NCBI GenBank assembly: GCA_937876995.1
Contig: CALEFD010000092.1
Coordinates: 1-48,460, forward strand
Direction of reading: 5' to 3'
Origin: an uncultured Bacteroidales bacterium
GTDB lineage: Bacteria; Bacteroidota; Bacteroidia; Bacteroidales; Bacteroidaceae
Length of the DNA: 48,460 nt
The notes under the pieces were generated by a model. It saw nothing but the letters and a program-made list of their open reading frames with translations, did no database searches and was not told the DNA's origin. The translations under genes and the position numbers were made by a program. This document shows, piece by piece, positions 35,389-43,812 of the stretch (position 1 is its first letter; every line of letters begins with the position of its first letter).

Positions 35389-36629
35389 TAGACAATATAT
35401 TACAGCGCATAGGCGATGCCGCATACAGACTCCCGTTGTTGCAAGAAGAGAAGATAAACGAAGCACTGTATGCAGTAGCCGATGCCATTATGACCAATGC
35501 CGATGAACTGTTGCGTGCCAATGCTCTCGATTTGGCTGCAATGGAAAAATCGAACCCAATGTATGACCGTCTGCTTCTTACTACAGAGAGACTGGAAGGC
35601 ATAGCCGGCGATATGAGAAAAGTGGCAGAACTGCCACAGCCTGTAGGAGAGCTGATAGATGAACGTGTGCGTCCAAACGGTATGAAACTAAAACGTGTCC
35701 GCGTACCATTTGGAGTAATCGGAGTAATATACGAAGCACGTCCAAATGTAAGTTTCGATGTATTCTCATTGTGCCTGAAATCTCGTAATGCCTGTGTGTT
35801 GAAGGGCGGTAGCGATGCTTACAATTCAAATAAAGCAATAGTAGAACTTATACACAGAGTGTTGAACGGCATAGGTATAAATCAGTATGTGGTAGATTTG
35901 TTGCCTGCCGGACACGAAGCAGCGCAAGAACTTATGCGTGCAGTAGGCAAAGTAGATCTGCTTATACCTCGCGGAAGCGCGCGTCTTATAAAATCGGTAC
36001 GTGAAAATTCTCTTGTCCCGGTAATAGAGACAGGTGCGGGTGTATGTCATACCTACTTTGATAAAGATGGCGACATAGAAAAAGGTGCAGCAATAGTCTT
36101 CAATGCAAAGACCCGCAGAGTAAGCGTATGTAATGCGTTAGATTCTTTGGTAATACATAAAGAGAGACTTCAGGATTTGCCTGCTATATGCAATAGATTG
36201 CAGGAGAAAGATGTAGTGATAGAGGCAGATGAAGCATCGTACAGCGTACTTCAGGGCGCATATCCGGCACATCTGCTTGAAAAAGCCACAGCCGATAGCT
36301 TTGGTAAAGAGTATCTCTCACACAGAATGTCTGTAAAATGTGTAGAGTCATTTGACGAAGCACTTGAACACATCAGAAAATATACATCGCACCATAGCGA
36401 ATGTATAGTAACAGAGAATAGTGCGAATGCCAAAATGTTCCAGCAGTGCATAGATGCTGCTTGCGTATATGTGAACGTATCGACAGCATTTACAGATGGA
36501 GCGCAGTTTGGATTGGGCGCAGAGATAGGTATCAGTACACAGAAACTACACGCTCGCGGACCAATGGGACTGGCAGAGCTTACCACCTATAAATGGCTTA
36601 TAGAGGGCGAAGGACAGACAAGAAATTAA
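35385..36629 (+). CDS. proA: Gamma-glutamyl phosphate reductase
   Basis: Reduces gamma-glutamyl phosphate to glutamate semialdehyde with NADPH, the second step of proline synthesis. The 414-residue protein has the aldehyde-dehydrogenase fold: VRVPFGVIGVIYEARPNV, LKGGSDAYNSN, and the catalytic cysteine in TRRVSVCNALD. Length is normal. The ATGA overlap with proB suggests translational coupling, and argF' follows 15 bases downstream. Confidence 0.95.
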   Translation: MIDNILQRIGDAAYRLPLLQEEKINEALYAVADAIMTNADELLRANALDLAAMEKSNPMYDRLLLTTERLEGIAGDMRKVAELPQPVGELIDERVRPNGMKLKRVRVPFGVIGVIYEARPNVSFDVFSLCLKSRNACVLKGGSDAYNSNKAIVELIHRVLNGIGINQYVVDLLPAGHEAAQELMRAVGKVDLLIPRGSARLIKSVRENSLVPVIETGAGVCHTYFDKDGDIEKGAAIVFNAKTRRVSVCNALDSLVIHKERLQDLPAICNRLQEKDVVIEADEASYSVLQGAYPAHLLEKATADSFGKEYLSHRMSVKCVESFDEALEHIRKYTSHHSECIVTENSANAKMFQQCIDAACVYVNVSTAFTDGAQFGLGAEIGISTQKLHARGPMGLAELTTYKWLIEGEGQTRN

Positions 36630-36644
36630 ACCTACACTAAAATA

Positions 36645-37598
36645 ATGAGACACTTTACAAACGTACACGATCTTGGTGATTTGCATCTTGCACTGCAAGA
36701 GGCACTTGAGATAAAAAATGACAGAACAAAATATGTGGAGTTAGGCAGAAATAAAACACTGCTTATGGTGTTTTTCAACTCCAGTTTGCGCACACGTTTA
36801 AGCACCCAAAAGGCCGCAATGAATCTGGGAATGAATGTCATTGTACTGGATGTTAATCAGGGAGCCTGGAAGTTAGAAACAGAGCGTGGAGTGATAATGG
36901 ATGGCGATAAATCTGAACATCTGCTTGAAGCAATACCTGTAATGGGTTGCTATTGCGATGTAATAGGTGTACGTTCATTTGCCCGTTTTGAAAGTCGCGA
37001 AGACGATTACAGTGAAAAGATAATCACACAGTTTATACAGTATTCCGGTCGTCCTGTCTTCTCTATGGAGGCAGCAACAGGACATCCATTGCAGAGTTTT
37101 GCAGACTGGATAACAATAGAAGAGCATAAAACCAAAGAACGTCCAAAGGTGGTTCTTACATGGGCTCCACACCCAAAAGCATTGCCACAGGCAGTGCCAA
37201 ATTCATTTGCACAATGGATGGTGGCTGTGGGTTACGACGTAGTTATAACACATCCTAAAGGCTACGAACTTGATGAACGTTTTACAAAAGGTGCTACCAT
37301 AGAATATGACCAGATGAAAGCCTTTGAAGGTGCAGATTTTATCTACGCAAAGAACTGGTCGGCAGCATCGCCCGAAAACTATGGACAGATATTAAGTAAA
37401 GATATGGATTGGACCGTAAGCAGCAGACAGATGGCTGTAACCGATAATGCCTATTTTATGCACTGTCTTCCTGTTCGCAGAAATATGATAGTAACTGACG
37501 ATGTTATAGAAGGCCCTCGTTCACTGGTAATCCCGGAAGCTGCCAATAGAGAAATATCGGCAACAGTAGTACTTAAAAAGATACTTGAAAATCTGTAA
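36645..37598 (+). CDS. argF': N-succinyl/acetylornithine carbamoyltransferase
   Basis: Transfers a carbamoyl group to N-succinylornithine (or N-acetylornithine) in the Bacteroidales route to arginine. The 317-residue protein has the carbamoyl-phosphate site (FFNSSLRTRLS), HPLQSFAD, and HCLPVRRN near the end. It is very close, from memory, to the Bacteroides fragilis succinylornithine enzyme. At the residue that sets specificity there (Pro90 in B. fragilis, Glu92 in the Xanthomonas acetylornithine enzyme) this protein has Ser90 (GDKSEHLLEA). From memory, Glu92 replaced by Ser, Pro or Val gives succinyl specificity, so I favour succinylornithine. The gene follows proB-proA by 15 bases and is probably co-transcribed. 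Confidence 0.9.
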   Translation: MRHFTNVHDLGDLHLALQEALEIKNDRTKYVELGRNKTLLMVFFNSSLRTRLSTQKAAMNLGMNVIVLDVNQGAWKLETERGVIMDGDKSEHLLEAIPVMGCYCDVIGVRSFARFESREDDYSEKIITQFIQYSGRPVFSMEAATGHPLQSFADWITIEEHKTKERPKVVLTWAPHPKALPQAVPNSFAQWMVAVGYDVVITHPKGYELDERFTKGATIEYDQMKAFEGADFIYAKNWSAASPENYGQILSKDMDWTVSSRQMAVTDNAYFMHCLPVRRNMIVTDDVIEGPRSLVIPEAANREISATVVLKKILENL

Positions 37599-37606
37599 TA
37601 GAGTTA

Positions 37607-38230
37607 TTACAGTTCAAAAGCATAGTGATAGTCGGCTCCATCTCCTTTGCAACTAAAGGTTATGGAGTCGCCTTTTTGTAAATCGTATCCATCTAATGGA
37701 ACGGAAAAATAGGCATTTTTGGTAGAACCTATAGGGTCATTGTTGCGGTCGTGATATAGAATAAAATCCACACCAGTATCCTTTTTGTCTGCAATCATAA
37801 AGAGAGAGTGGGGAGTATGATGCACAGAAATTAGAATGACAGCATTCATATAACCACCGCTTAACCATACACTCTGTACCTTAACAGGATCTTGCTTTAT
37901 CTCTCTGTTTTCACATTCGCAAATATCTGTAGCTCTGTTTGATAGTATATTTATAGTTTCCAAAACTGTTGCAGTGGTAGAATCGGCATTGACAATATAC
38001 ATAGAAATAACACGCAATACCGTGTCGGCAGGTTCTTTGGTTCCGTCTCTGTCATCAACCATAAAGCGTTTGCCAAAATCGTCTTCCAAAACGGAAATAT
38101 TGCCGTTGGAATCGGTCCAAAGAGTAACAAATCCGGTAACAATGTTTTCGGTTACATCAAGCTCTTTGCCACAAGAAATAGTGGCAAACAGAGATAGTAC
38201 AGATAACAGTATGGTTAGAACTTTATTCAT
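37607..38230 (-). CDS. NigD-like lipoprotein
   Basis: A 207-residue protein with a lipoprotein signal (LLSVLSLFATISC, Cys20) and a beta-rich body (TENIVTGFVTLWTDSNG, FGKRFMVDDRDGTKEPADTVL, and the ending GDSITFSC then YHYAFEL). This matches the NigD-like family of Bacteroidales, named from a bacteriocin cluster but found widely and of unknown role. Its start lies inside the end of the acyltransferase gene (8-base overlap). It is the last gene of the 42-kb minus-strand unit. Confidence 0.75.
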   Translation of the reverse strand: MNKVLTILLSVLSLFATISCGKELDVTENIVTGFVTLWTDSNGNISVLEDDFGKRFMVDDRDGTKEPADTVLRVISMYIVNADSTTATVLETINILSNRATDICECENREIKQDPVKVQSVWLSGGYMNAVILISVHHTPHSLFMIADKKDTGVDFILYHDRNNDPIGSTKNAYFSVPLDGYDLQKGDSITFSCKGDGADYHYAFEL

Positions 38231-39383
38231 TATTCAGAGTGCTTAGTTTGTTTATTAACGGATTTGCATACATCTCTAACATCTTACAACGTAAGAAATC
38301 ATAATCAGGGTTTTCAAGAGAGATTTTTGCCAACTGACCTTTCAAATACTTTTCAAACCTCTTTTTGTCTTTGGCAGTATAGTTGTTGCACATATTGTTA
38401 TTGCCGTTCAGCATATCTAGGGCAATATAGTTGCATGGATAAATTCTGTATCCGCCGAATATTTTGTTGTCTATAATAGCGGTCAACTGTTCCAAATACT
38501 GATTCCTGTTCAGAGTGTTGTCTATGGAATCAAGTTCTGTAGCCAGTTCCGGCATAACTTCATAATGAACACGGCCTTTATAACCAAAAATACCCACCTT
38601 CATATTGGTAAGATCGGCCTGTTTGCTCTTTCTGTATGCAGGATTATCGCGTTTCTGCTGGAACTCCTCTGCTTTCAGGTAATCGCAAGGGTCGAATTCG
38701 TAGCTTATAGTCAATGGTGTAATATGCAGAGATTTTATCTTTTCAGCTATAGTGCCTTCGCCGGACATCAGCAACATTTTTAGAACACTGCTTTGAGTCC
38801 TGTCATTGGAATCTTTTGCTCTGCCTTCGCGCTGTGCCAGCCATAAAGAGCTCTTTTTGTTGGCTATTACAAAACGGATATAGTCCGATAACTGTTGTGA
38901 AGATTGCATCAATTCGGTTCTGGATGCCGATCTGTTTACTATGAAACTTCTGTTAAGACGTACCAAAGTTTTAATCCAAGGATAGATAAGCAGGTTGTTA
39001 CCTATACCTATTTCTACGGTTTTGCGTTTGTTGCTGACCAATAGAAAACCTAAAAAAGCAGAATCCAGGACTATATCTCTATGGTTTGATAGAAATAGAA
39101 AATCTTCTCTGCCTTCCGGTAAAGATGATATGTTGGAAGATAGTCCGTCTGTTTTATGGTTCTTTAAAAACCTTACAAAAGGATACACCAGCTTTATCTG
39201 AAATTCATGTATGCTCTTAATGTTTTTTGTGTAAGCTTTCAGAAACCATATAGGCGACACCTTAAGCATACCTTTTATAATCTTTTTGAACGCTCTGTCA
39301 TTCAAAAGAGAATCTATGGCCTGCTGAACTTCGTTATCTTCGTAAGAACGCATCTGTTCAAATTCTGCCGGAATCTGCAACAT
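38223..39383 (-). CDS. Glycerophospholipid acyltransferase-like protein (PlsC/PlsB family)
   Basis: A 386-residue protein with the acyltransferase block FLFLSNHRDIVLDSAF (His101 with Asp103 and Asp107) and a downstream LAQREGRAKDSNDRTQ block equivalent to the EGTR motif. The usual HX4D spacing is not met: the acidic residues lie at +2 and +6 from the histidine. No obvious membrane helix beyond hydrophobic patches, so probably membrane-associated. It would attach acyl chains to glycerol phosphate or a lyso-lipid; the exact substrate is unknown. It sits 15 bases after ddl and overlaps the NigD-like gene. Family assignment moderate, activity uncertain because of the motif spacing. Confidence 0.7.
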   Translation of the reverse strand: MLQIPAEFEQMRSYEDNEVQQAIDSLLNDRAFKKIIKGMLKVSPIWFLKAYTKNIKSIHEFQIKLVYPFVRFLKNHKTDGLSSNISSLPEGREDFLFLSNHRDIVLDSAFLGFLLVSNKRKTVEIGIGNNLLIYPWIKTLVRLNRSFIVNRSASRTELMQSSQQLSDYIRFVIANKKSSLWLAQREGRAKDSNDRTQSSVLKMLLMSGEGTIAEKIKSLHITPLTISYEFDPCDYLKAEEFQQKRDNPAYRKSKQADLTNMKVGIFGYKGRVHYEVMPELATELDSIDNTLNRNQYLEQLTAIIDNKIFGGYRIYPCNYIALDMLNGNNNMCNNYTAKDKKRFEKYLKGQLAKISLENPDYDFLRCKMLEMYANPLINKLSTLNNE

Positions 39384-39398
39384 CTTCTATTTTGTTTA

Positions 39399-40373
39399 TT
39401 AGTTGAAACTGTTTTCAATAATCTCTGTCAGAACCTCTTTTACTGTCATTCCCGCCGCACGTATCTGCTGAGGAATAAAACTCGTTTCGGTCATACCCGG
39501 AATAGTATTTATCTCTAACAGGTTAATCTTATTGTCTTCTGTTATAATGTAATCGTTTCTTATAATACCGTTACAACCCACTATTTTGTATATAGCTGCA
39601 GTAAGCATCTGTATTCTGTCACGTAGTTCGTCCGGAATACGTGCCGGAGTAATCTCTTCTACTGCACCATTGTATTTGGCTTCGTAATCAAAGAAATCTC
39701 TTTTAGGAACAACTTCTGTAACAGGCAGCATAACCTCTCTCTCTTTGGTCTTGTAGTATCCGTTTGTGACTTCTGTACCCTGCATAAACTGCTCAATCAT
39801 TATCTCATCGCTTTCGTTAAAAGCAGCTGCTATAGCCTCTTCTATCTGTTCAGGCTCTTTTACCTTTGTTGTGCCAAAACTTGAACCGCCGTCAGATGGT
39901 TTGATAAAACAGGGTAACCCAATCTTTTCTACTACGTCTGCAACTGTTATGGTATCGCCCTTGCGTAACATAATGGAATCTGCTATGCGTATGCCAAAAC
40001 TCTTTAAGAACTGATTCAGCATAAACTTGTTGAAAGTTAAAGCCGATGCCAAAACACCGCAGGTAGAGTGGGGAATGTCAAGCATTTTCAGATAACCTTC
40101 TAAAATGCCATTTTCACCCGGAGTGCCGTGAATAATTATGTAGGCATATTCAAATTTTACCTTTTCTCCATCTTTTGAAAAACTAAAATCATTCAGATCT
40201 ACAGGAGTATTTGTTCCATTGGTAATTACAGTCATTGAATTACCTTTTATTTCTACCAAATATGGATTGTATAGTTCCTTATCCAAATGTTCAAGAACTG
40301 TGTTTGCACTTCTTAAAGAGACCTCTCTTTCACTTGAATTACCTCCTGCTATAACCGCTATGTTACGTTTCAT
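39399..40373 (-). CDS. ddl: D-alanine-D-alanine ligase
   Basis: Makes the D-Ala-D-Ala dipeptide of peptidoglycan using ATP. The 324-residue ATP-grasp protein has GGNSSEREVSLRSA at the N-terminus (Glu of the SEREVS motif), HGTPGENGILEGYLKML, FIKPSDGGSSFGTTKV (ATP-binding loop), EQFMQGTEVTNG, and the metal-binding ending LLEINTIPGMTETSFIP. All landmarks are intact. It lies 18 bases after rluD in the same unit. Confidence 0.95.
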   Translation of the reverse strand: MKRNIAVIAGGNSSEREVSLRSANTVLEHLDKELYNPYLVEIKGNSMTVITNGTNTPVDLNDFSFSKDGEKVKFEYAYIIIHGTPGENGILEGYLKMLDIPHSTCGVLASALTFNKFMLNQFLKSFGIRIADSIMLRKGDTITVADVVEKIGLPCFIKPSDGGSSFGTTKVKEPEQIEEAIAAAFNESDEIMIEQFMQGTEVTNGYYKTKEREVMLPVTEVVPKRDFFDYEAKYNGAVEEITPARIPDELRDRIQMLTAAIYKIVGCNGIIRNDYIITEDNKINLLEINTIPGMTETSFIPQQIRAAGMTVKEVLTEIIENSFN

Positions 40374-40391
40374 ATCTATATTATGAATTTA

Positions 40392-41453
40392 TTAGTCCAT
40401 TGTATTTATGTATTCGCGCCAACCCTCTACCAACTGTTTCATATCTGTAGGCAGTTCAGAATCGAAAGACATCTGTTCACCGGTAACAGGATGCACAAAA
40501 CCTAAAGTCTTTGCGTGCAGTGCCTGTCTGGGACAAGTATCAAAACAGTGCTGTATAAACTGTCTGTAGCGACTGAAAGTAGTTCCCTTTAGAACTATAT
40601 CGCCTCCGTAGCGTTCGTCGTTAAATAACGGGTGTCCCAAATGTTTCATGTGAACTCTTATCTGGTGAGTTCTGCCCGTTTCAAGTCTGCACTCTATAAG
40701 CGATGTGTAGCTGTAATTCTCTAACATGGTGTAGTGAGTAACGGCGTGTTTGCCCACTTCAGGATCGAAAGAAACAGCCATCTGCAATCTGTCTTTTGGG
40801 TTCCTGGTTATCTGGCTCTCTATTCTGCCTGTAGGGGAATTTGGAACACCCCAAACCAGAGCTTGATAGGTGCGTTGAGTAGTTTTGTTGAAAAACTGTT
40901 TGCCCAATTCTGTCTTTGCGTATGGAGTCTTAGCTACCACCAGTAACCCCGATGTATCTTTATCTATTCTGTGAACCAAACCCACCTGAGGGTTGTTGGG
41001 GTCGTAGTCTTTATTGTCTCGCAGATGCCAGGCAATAGCGTTTACCAGCGTTCCCGTAAAGTTACCGCAACCGGGGTGTACCACAAGACCTGCAGGTTTG
41101 TTTATAACCATTAGGTAATTGTCTTCATAAACTACATTCAGCGGAATATCTTCCGGTAGAATTTCGCTACTGTAACGTGGACGATCCATCATTACAGTAA
41201 TAACATCCAGTGGTTTAACTTTATAGTTGCTCTTTACTACACTGCCGTTTGCCATTATCATTCCGGCTTCGGCAGCCTTCTGAATGCGATTCCTGGATAC
41301 GTGTTCTATATGGTCAAACAGAAATTTGTCAACCCTTAACAGAGATTGACCTTTATCTGCCACTACCCTATAATGTTCGTACAGTTCGATGGAATCGGAC
41401 GTAGGTTCGGCATCGTCAAGCAGATCATCAATTTCGTCTTCTAAAAGGCTCAT
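40392..41453 (-). CDS. rluD: Ribosomal large-subunit pseudouridine synthase (RluD-like)
   Basis: Isomerises uridines of 23S rRNA. The 353-residue protein has an N-terminal S4 domain (LLRVDKFLFDHIEHVSRNRI) and a catalytic domain with GLVHRIDKDTSGLLVVAKT containing the catalytic Asp, then AVTHYTMLENY and ETGRTHQIRVHMKHLGHP. The S4 domain and length fit RluD better than RluA. It is separated from the PASTA gene by 3 bases. Confidence 0.9.
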   Translation of the reverse strand: MSLLEDEIDDLLDDAEPTSDSIELYEHYRVVADKGQSLLRVDKFLFDHIEHVSRNRIQKAAEAGMIMANGSVVKSNYKVKPLDVITVMMDRPRYSSEILPEDIPLNVVYEDNYLMVINKPAGLVVHPGCGNFTGTLVNAIAWHLRDNKDYDPNNPQVGLVHRIDKDTSGLLVVAKTPYAKTELGKQFFNKTTQRTYQALVWGVPNSPTGRIESQITRNPKDRLQMAVSFDPEVGKHAVTHYTMLENYSYTSLIECRLETGRTHQIRVHMKHLGHPLFNDERYGGDIVLKGTTFSRYRQFIQHCFDTCPRQALHAKTLGFVHPVTGEQMSFDSELPTDMKQLVEGWREYINTMD

Positions 41454-41456
41454 AGT

Positions 41457-42062
41457 TTATTCGTTAAAAAAGAGCGATTCTATAATTGTGACACTGTCAG
41501 CAGCTTCAATATCTTCTATGGCATTACCATTGCCGGCTACAATAGTCAGAGTAGAACCTTCCGGAATTTCAGTACCTGATTCTATGGCTTTGCCATTATA
41601 TTTAATTTCGTACACCCAGTCTGCGTCGCCATCTACATATTCGTGCGGAGTAAGTTTGAATCCAGAACCTAATAACAGAGTTTCTGCAGCACGCAGAGAA
41701 CTGTTGTCGGCTACGTCGGGTACAACTTTCATAGGAATCTTTCCGGAATTAACCACTAAATATATGGTACGTCCCTCTTTTACGTATGCTCCCTGTTTGG
41801 GGCGTTGCTCTATTACAGTTCCTTCTTCCATGTTTTTGTGGTAGCGATATTCTGTAACTTCGCCAGCCAGAGAATTGTTTTGCAGAACTATCATTGCATC
41901 TTCCACCACCAAACCATCTACAGCGGGAACTTCAATATGTTCACCGTGGTTGGTATATGAATGAAGCCATTTGAATGTGCCAAAAATAATCAGCGCCACA
42001 GCAACTACCATTAAAAACAGGTGAAACACAATTCTCCAAATATTCTTGAATTTAATAGCCAT
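41457..42062 (-). CDS. Membrane-anchored protein with two PASTA domains
   Basis: A 201-residue protein with a short cytoplasmic N-terminus, one transmembrane helix (IVFHLFLMVVAVALIIFGTF), and two PASTA domains outside (about 43-107 and 108-179; EVPAVDGLVVEDAMIVL and VVPDVADNSSLRAAETLL). PASTA domains of other bacteria bind peptidoglycan fragments or beta-lactams; here no kinase or transpeptidase domain is attached. It heads the rluD-ddl unit, and the link with ddl supports a cell-wall role. Confidence 0.85.
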   Translation of the reverse strand: MAIKFKNIWRIVFHLFLMVVAVALIIFGTFKWLHSYTNHGEHIEVPAVDGLVVEDAMIVLQNNSLAGEVTEYRYHKNMEEGTVIEQRPKQGAYVKEGRTIYLVVNSGKIPMKVVPDVADNSSLRAAETLLLGSGFKLTPHEYVDGDADWVYEIKYNGKAIESGTEIPEGSTLTIVAGNGNAIEDIEAADSVTIIESLFFNE

Positions 42063-42082
42063 ACCTTTTTTATTTTAATATA

Positions 42083-42113
42083 CAAAGGTAGTAACAAACC
42101 TGCATATCTTCAA
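42083..42113 (-). promoter_or_regulatory. Promoter of the PASTA-rluD-ddl unit
   Basis: On the minus strand TACCTTTG (42090-42083) with TTG (42113-42111) 20 bases upstream. The five genes downstream are separated by 3, 18 and 15 bases, then an 8-base overlap, so one transcript is likely. Confidence 0.65.
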
Positions 42114-42134
42114 GGTTTATACCTAAAACAAAAT

Positions 42135-42165
42135 AAAAAAGGTGGTCAAAATAAATTTAACCACC
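42135..42165 (-). terminator. Terminator of rpmH
   Basis: On the minus strand a GGTGGT/ACCACC stem (42165-42160 with 42146-42141), a 13-base loop and a run of Ts (42140-42135). Confidence 0.7.
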
Positions 42166-42194
42166 CAATTATTCGTTATCTGAACCTTCCGGAA

Positions 42195-42356
42195 TTACTT
42201 CTTTGTTCCGCAATATTCGTCAGAAACAGTTAATTTCTTGCGACCTTTTGCGCGACGTGAAGCCAATACGCGACGGCCGTTGGCTGTAGCCATTCTTTCA
42301 CGGAAACCGTGCTTGTTCTTTCTCTTCCTGTTGGAAGGCTGGAATGTTCTTTTCAT
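42195..42356 (-). CDS. rpmH: 50S ribosomal protein L34
   Basis: A 53-residue, very basic protein beginning MKRTFQPSNRKRKNKHGF, with GFRERMATANGRRVLASRR, the nearly invariant core of L34. The C-terminus is slightly longer than in E. coli (46 residues). It is transcribed from a full consensus promoter, divergent to efp, and ends at its own terminator. Confidence 0.95.
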   Translation of the reverse strand: MKRTFQPSNRKRKNKHGFRERMATANGRRVLASRRAKGRKKLTVSDEYCGTKK

Positions 42357-42402
42357 TGTTATATACTTTTAATTGTTATTTTCTGTTTTTGAAATCGGAG
42401 TG

Positions 42403-42433
42403 CAAAAGTATGCTTTTTTTTCATAATAACAAA
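42403..42433 (-). promoter_or_regulatory. Promoter of rpmH
   Basis: On the minus strand TACTTTTG (42410-42403) with TTTG (42433-42430) 19 bases upstream. Confidence 0.7.
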
Positions 42434-42458
42434 GAGTTGGCTCTTTTTTTGATGAAAG

Positions 42459-42490
42459 TTTTGCTTATTTGTTGCTAAACACTACTTTTG
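42459..42490 (+). promoter_or_regulatory. Promoter of efp
   Basis: TTTTG ending at 42463, a 19-base spacer and TACTTTTG at 42483-42490. It is placed 25 bases from the rpmH promoter on the other strand, so the two are closely divergent. Confidence 0.7.
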
Positions 42491-42532
42491 TATTCTGAAA
42501 TCAATTAATTAATTATTACATACATATAATTT

Positions 42533-43099
42533 ATGATTCTTTGTCAAGATATTAAGAATGGAACTTGCATTAATTTAGATGGTCATCTTTATTTTTGCAT
42601 AGAGTTTTTGCACGTAAAACCGGGTAAGGGTAATACATTCGTACGCACCAAACTGAAGAGCGTAACAACAGGTAGAGTGTTGGAACGCACATTCCAGATT
42701 GGCTTCAAACTTGAAGACGTACGCGTAGAACGTCGTCCTTACCAGTATCTGTATAAAGACGATATGGGTTACGTGTTTATGAATCAGGAAGATTTTGAAC
42801 AGGTAACTTTGAATAAAGATGTTATCAACGGTGTTGATTATCTAAAAGAAGGAGAGGTGGTAGAAGTTGTTACCAATGCTACTTCAGGTGAGATATTATT
42901 TGCAGATCTGCCTGTAAAAGTTATTCTGAAGATTACTTATACAGAACCGGGCTTAAAGGGCGATACTGCTACCAACGCAACCAAGCCTGCAACTGTTGAA
43001 ACCGGTTGTGAAGTACGCGTACCTCTGTTCATCAATGAAGGTGAACTTATTGAGGTAGATACACGCGACGGATCATACCAGGGCCGCGTGAAGGCATAA
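42533..43099 (+). CDS. efp: Elongation factor P
   Basis: Relieves ribosomes stalled at polyproline. The 188-residue protein has the three domains of EF-P. The loop FLHVKPGKGNTF carries Lys32 at the position modified in other bacteria; whether this organism modifies it cannot be told. Domain III ends VPLFINEGELIEVDTRDGSY. Length normal. It starts a plus-strand series efp, radC, DUF59, lpxH with gaps of about 5-10 bases. Confidence 0.95.
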   Translation: MILCQDIKNGTCINLDGHLYFCIEFLHVKPGKGNTFVRTKLKSVTTGRVLERTFQIGFKLEDVRVERRPYQYLYKDDMGYVFMNQEDFEQVTLNKDVINGVDYLKEGEVVEVVTNATSGEILFADLPVKVILKITYTEPGLKGDTATNATKPATVETGCEVRVPLFINEGELIEVDTRDGSYQGRVKA

Positions 43100-43108
43100 G
43101 AATTATTG

Positions 43109-43807
43109 ATGAATAAGCCGGAAAAGCTGAATCTTAAAGAGTGGGCCGCAGAGGATCGCCCCAGAGAAAAGATGAAGCAAAAAGGTGCAAAAGCACTAAC
43201 CAACGCTGAGTTATTGGCGATTCTAATACATACCGGAAACACAGAAGATTCGGTCGTGGCTTTGACTCAGAAAGTAATGGCTTCTTGTCGTAATAGTCTT
43301 GCCCAATTAGGCAGACTAAGCGTTGAGGAGCTATGCTCTTTTAAAGGAATAGGAGAGGCAAAAGCAATAACAATACTTGCCGCTTGTGAATTAGGACGTC
43401 GTAGAAAAGAAGAAGAACCTGTAAAACGGGAGAAAATATCTTCGTCTATAGATGTTTATAACTACTTTTATCCGCGAATGGTAGATTTGCCAACAGAAGA
43501 GTGTCATGTACTCTTTATGAATCAAGCGGGTATAGTAATAGACAGTATGCGTGTAAGTAGCGGAGGAGTGGCAATGACAGCAGTAGATAACAGAGTGGTA
43601 CTGCGCGAAGCATTCCTTCGTAGAGCATCTGCCATAGCTTTGTGTCATAATCATCCGTCGGGCAATGCGTCACCCAGCAAACCCGATGATGATTTAACAC
43701 GTAGGTTGTATGGAGCTTGCAAGGTTGTGCAGATACCTCTGTTAGACCATATAATATTTACGGATAACGGTTACTATAGTTACGCCGATGAAGGTAAATT
43801 AGAGTAA
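43109..43807 (+). CDS. radC: RadC/JAB-domain protein
   Basis: A 232-residue protein (ATG 43109; a TTG in frame at 43106 is less likely). The N-terminal helix-hairpin-helix region includes LTNAELLAILIHTGN and FKGIGEAKAI. The C-terminal JAB1/MPN-type domain carries the metal motif HNHPSGNASPSKPDDDL. Despite the historical name, RadC proteins are not proven DNA repair enzymes. It lies 9 bases after efp and 5 before the DUF59 gene. Confidence 0.9.
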   Translation: MNKPEKLNLKEWAAEDRPREKMKQKGAKALTNAELLAILIHTGNTEDSVVALTQKVMASCRNSLAQLGRLSVEELCSFKGIGEAKAITILAACELGRRRKEEEPVKREKISSSIDVYNYFYPRMVDLPTEECHVLFMNQAGIVIDSMRVSSGGVAMTAVDNRVVLREAFLRRASAIALCHNHPSGNASPSKPDDDLTRRLYGACKVVQIPLLDHIIFTDNGYYSYADEGKLE

Positions 43808-43812
43808 AGATT

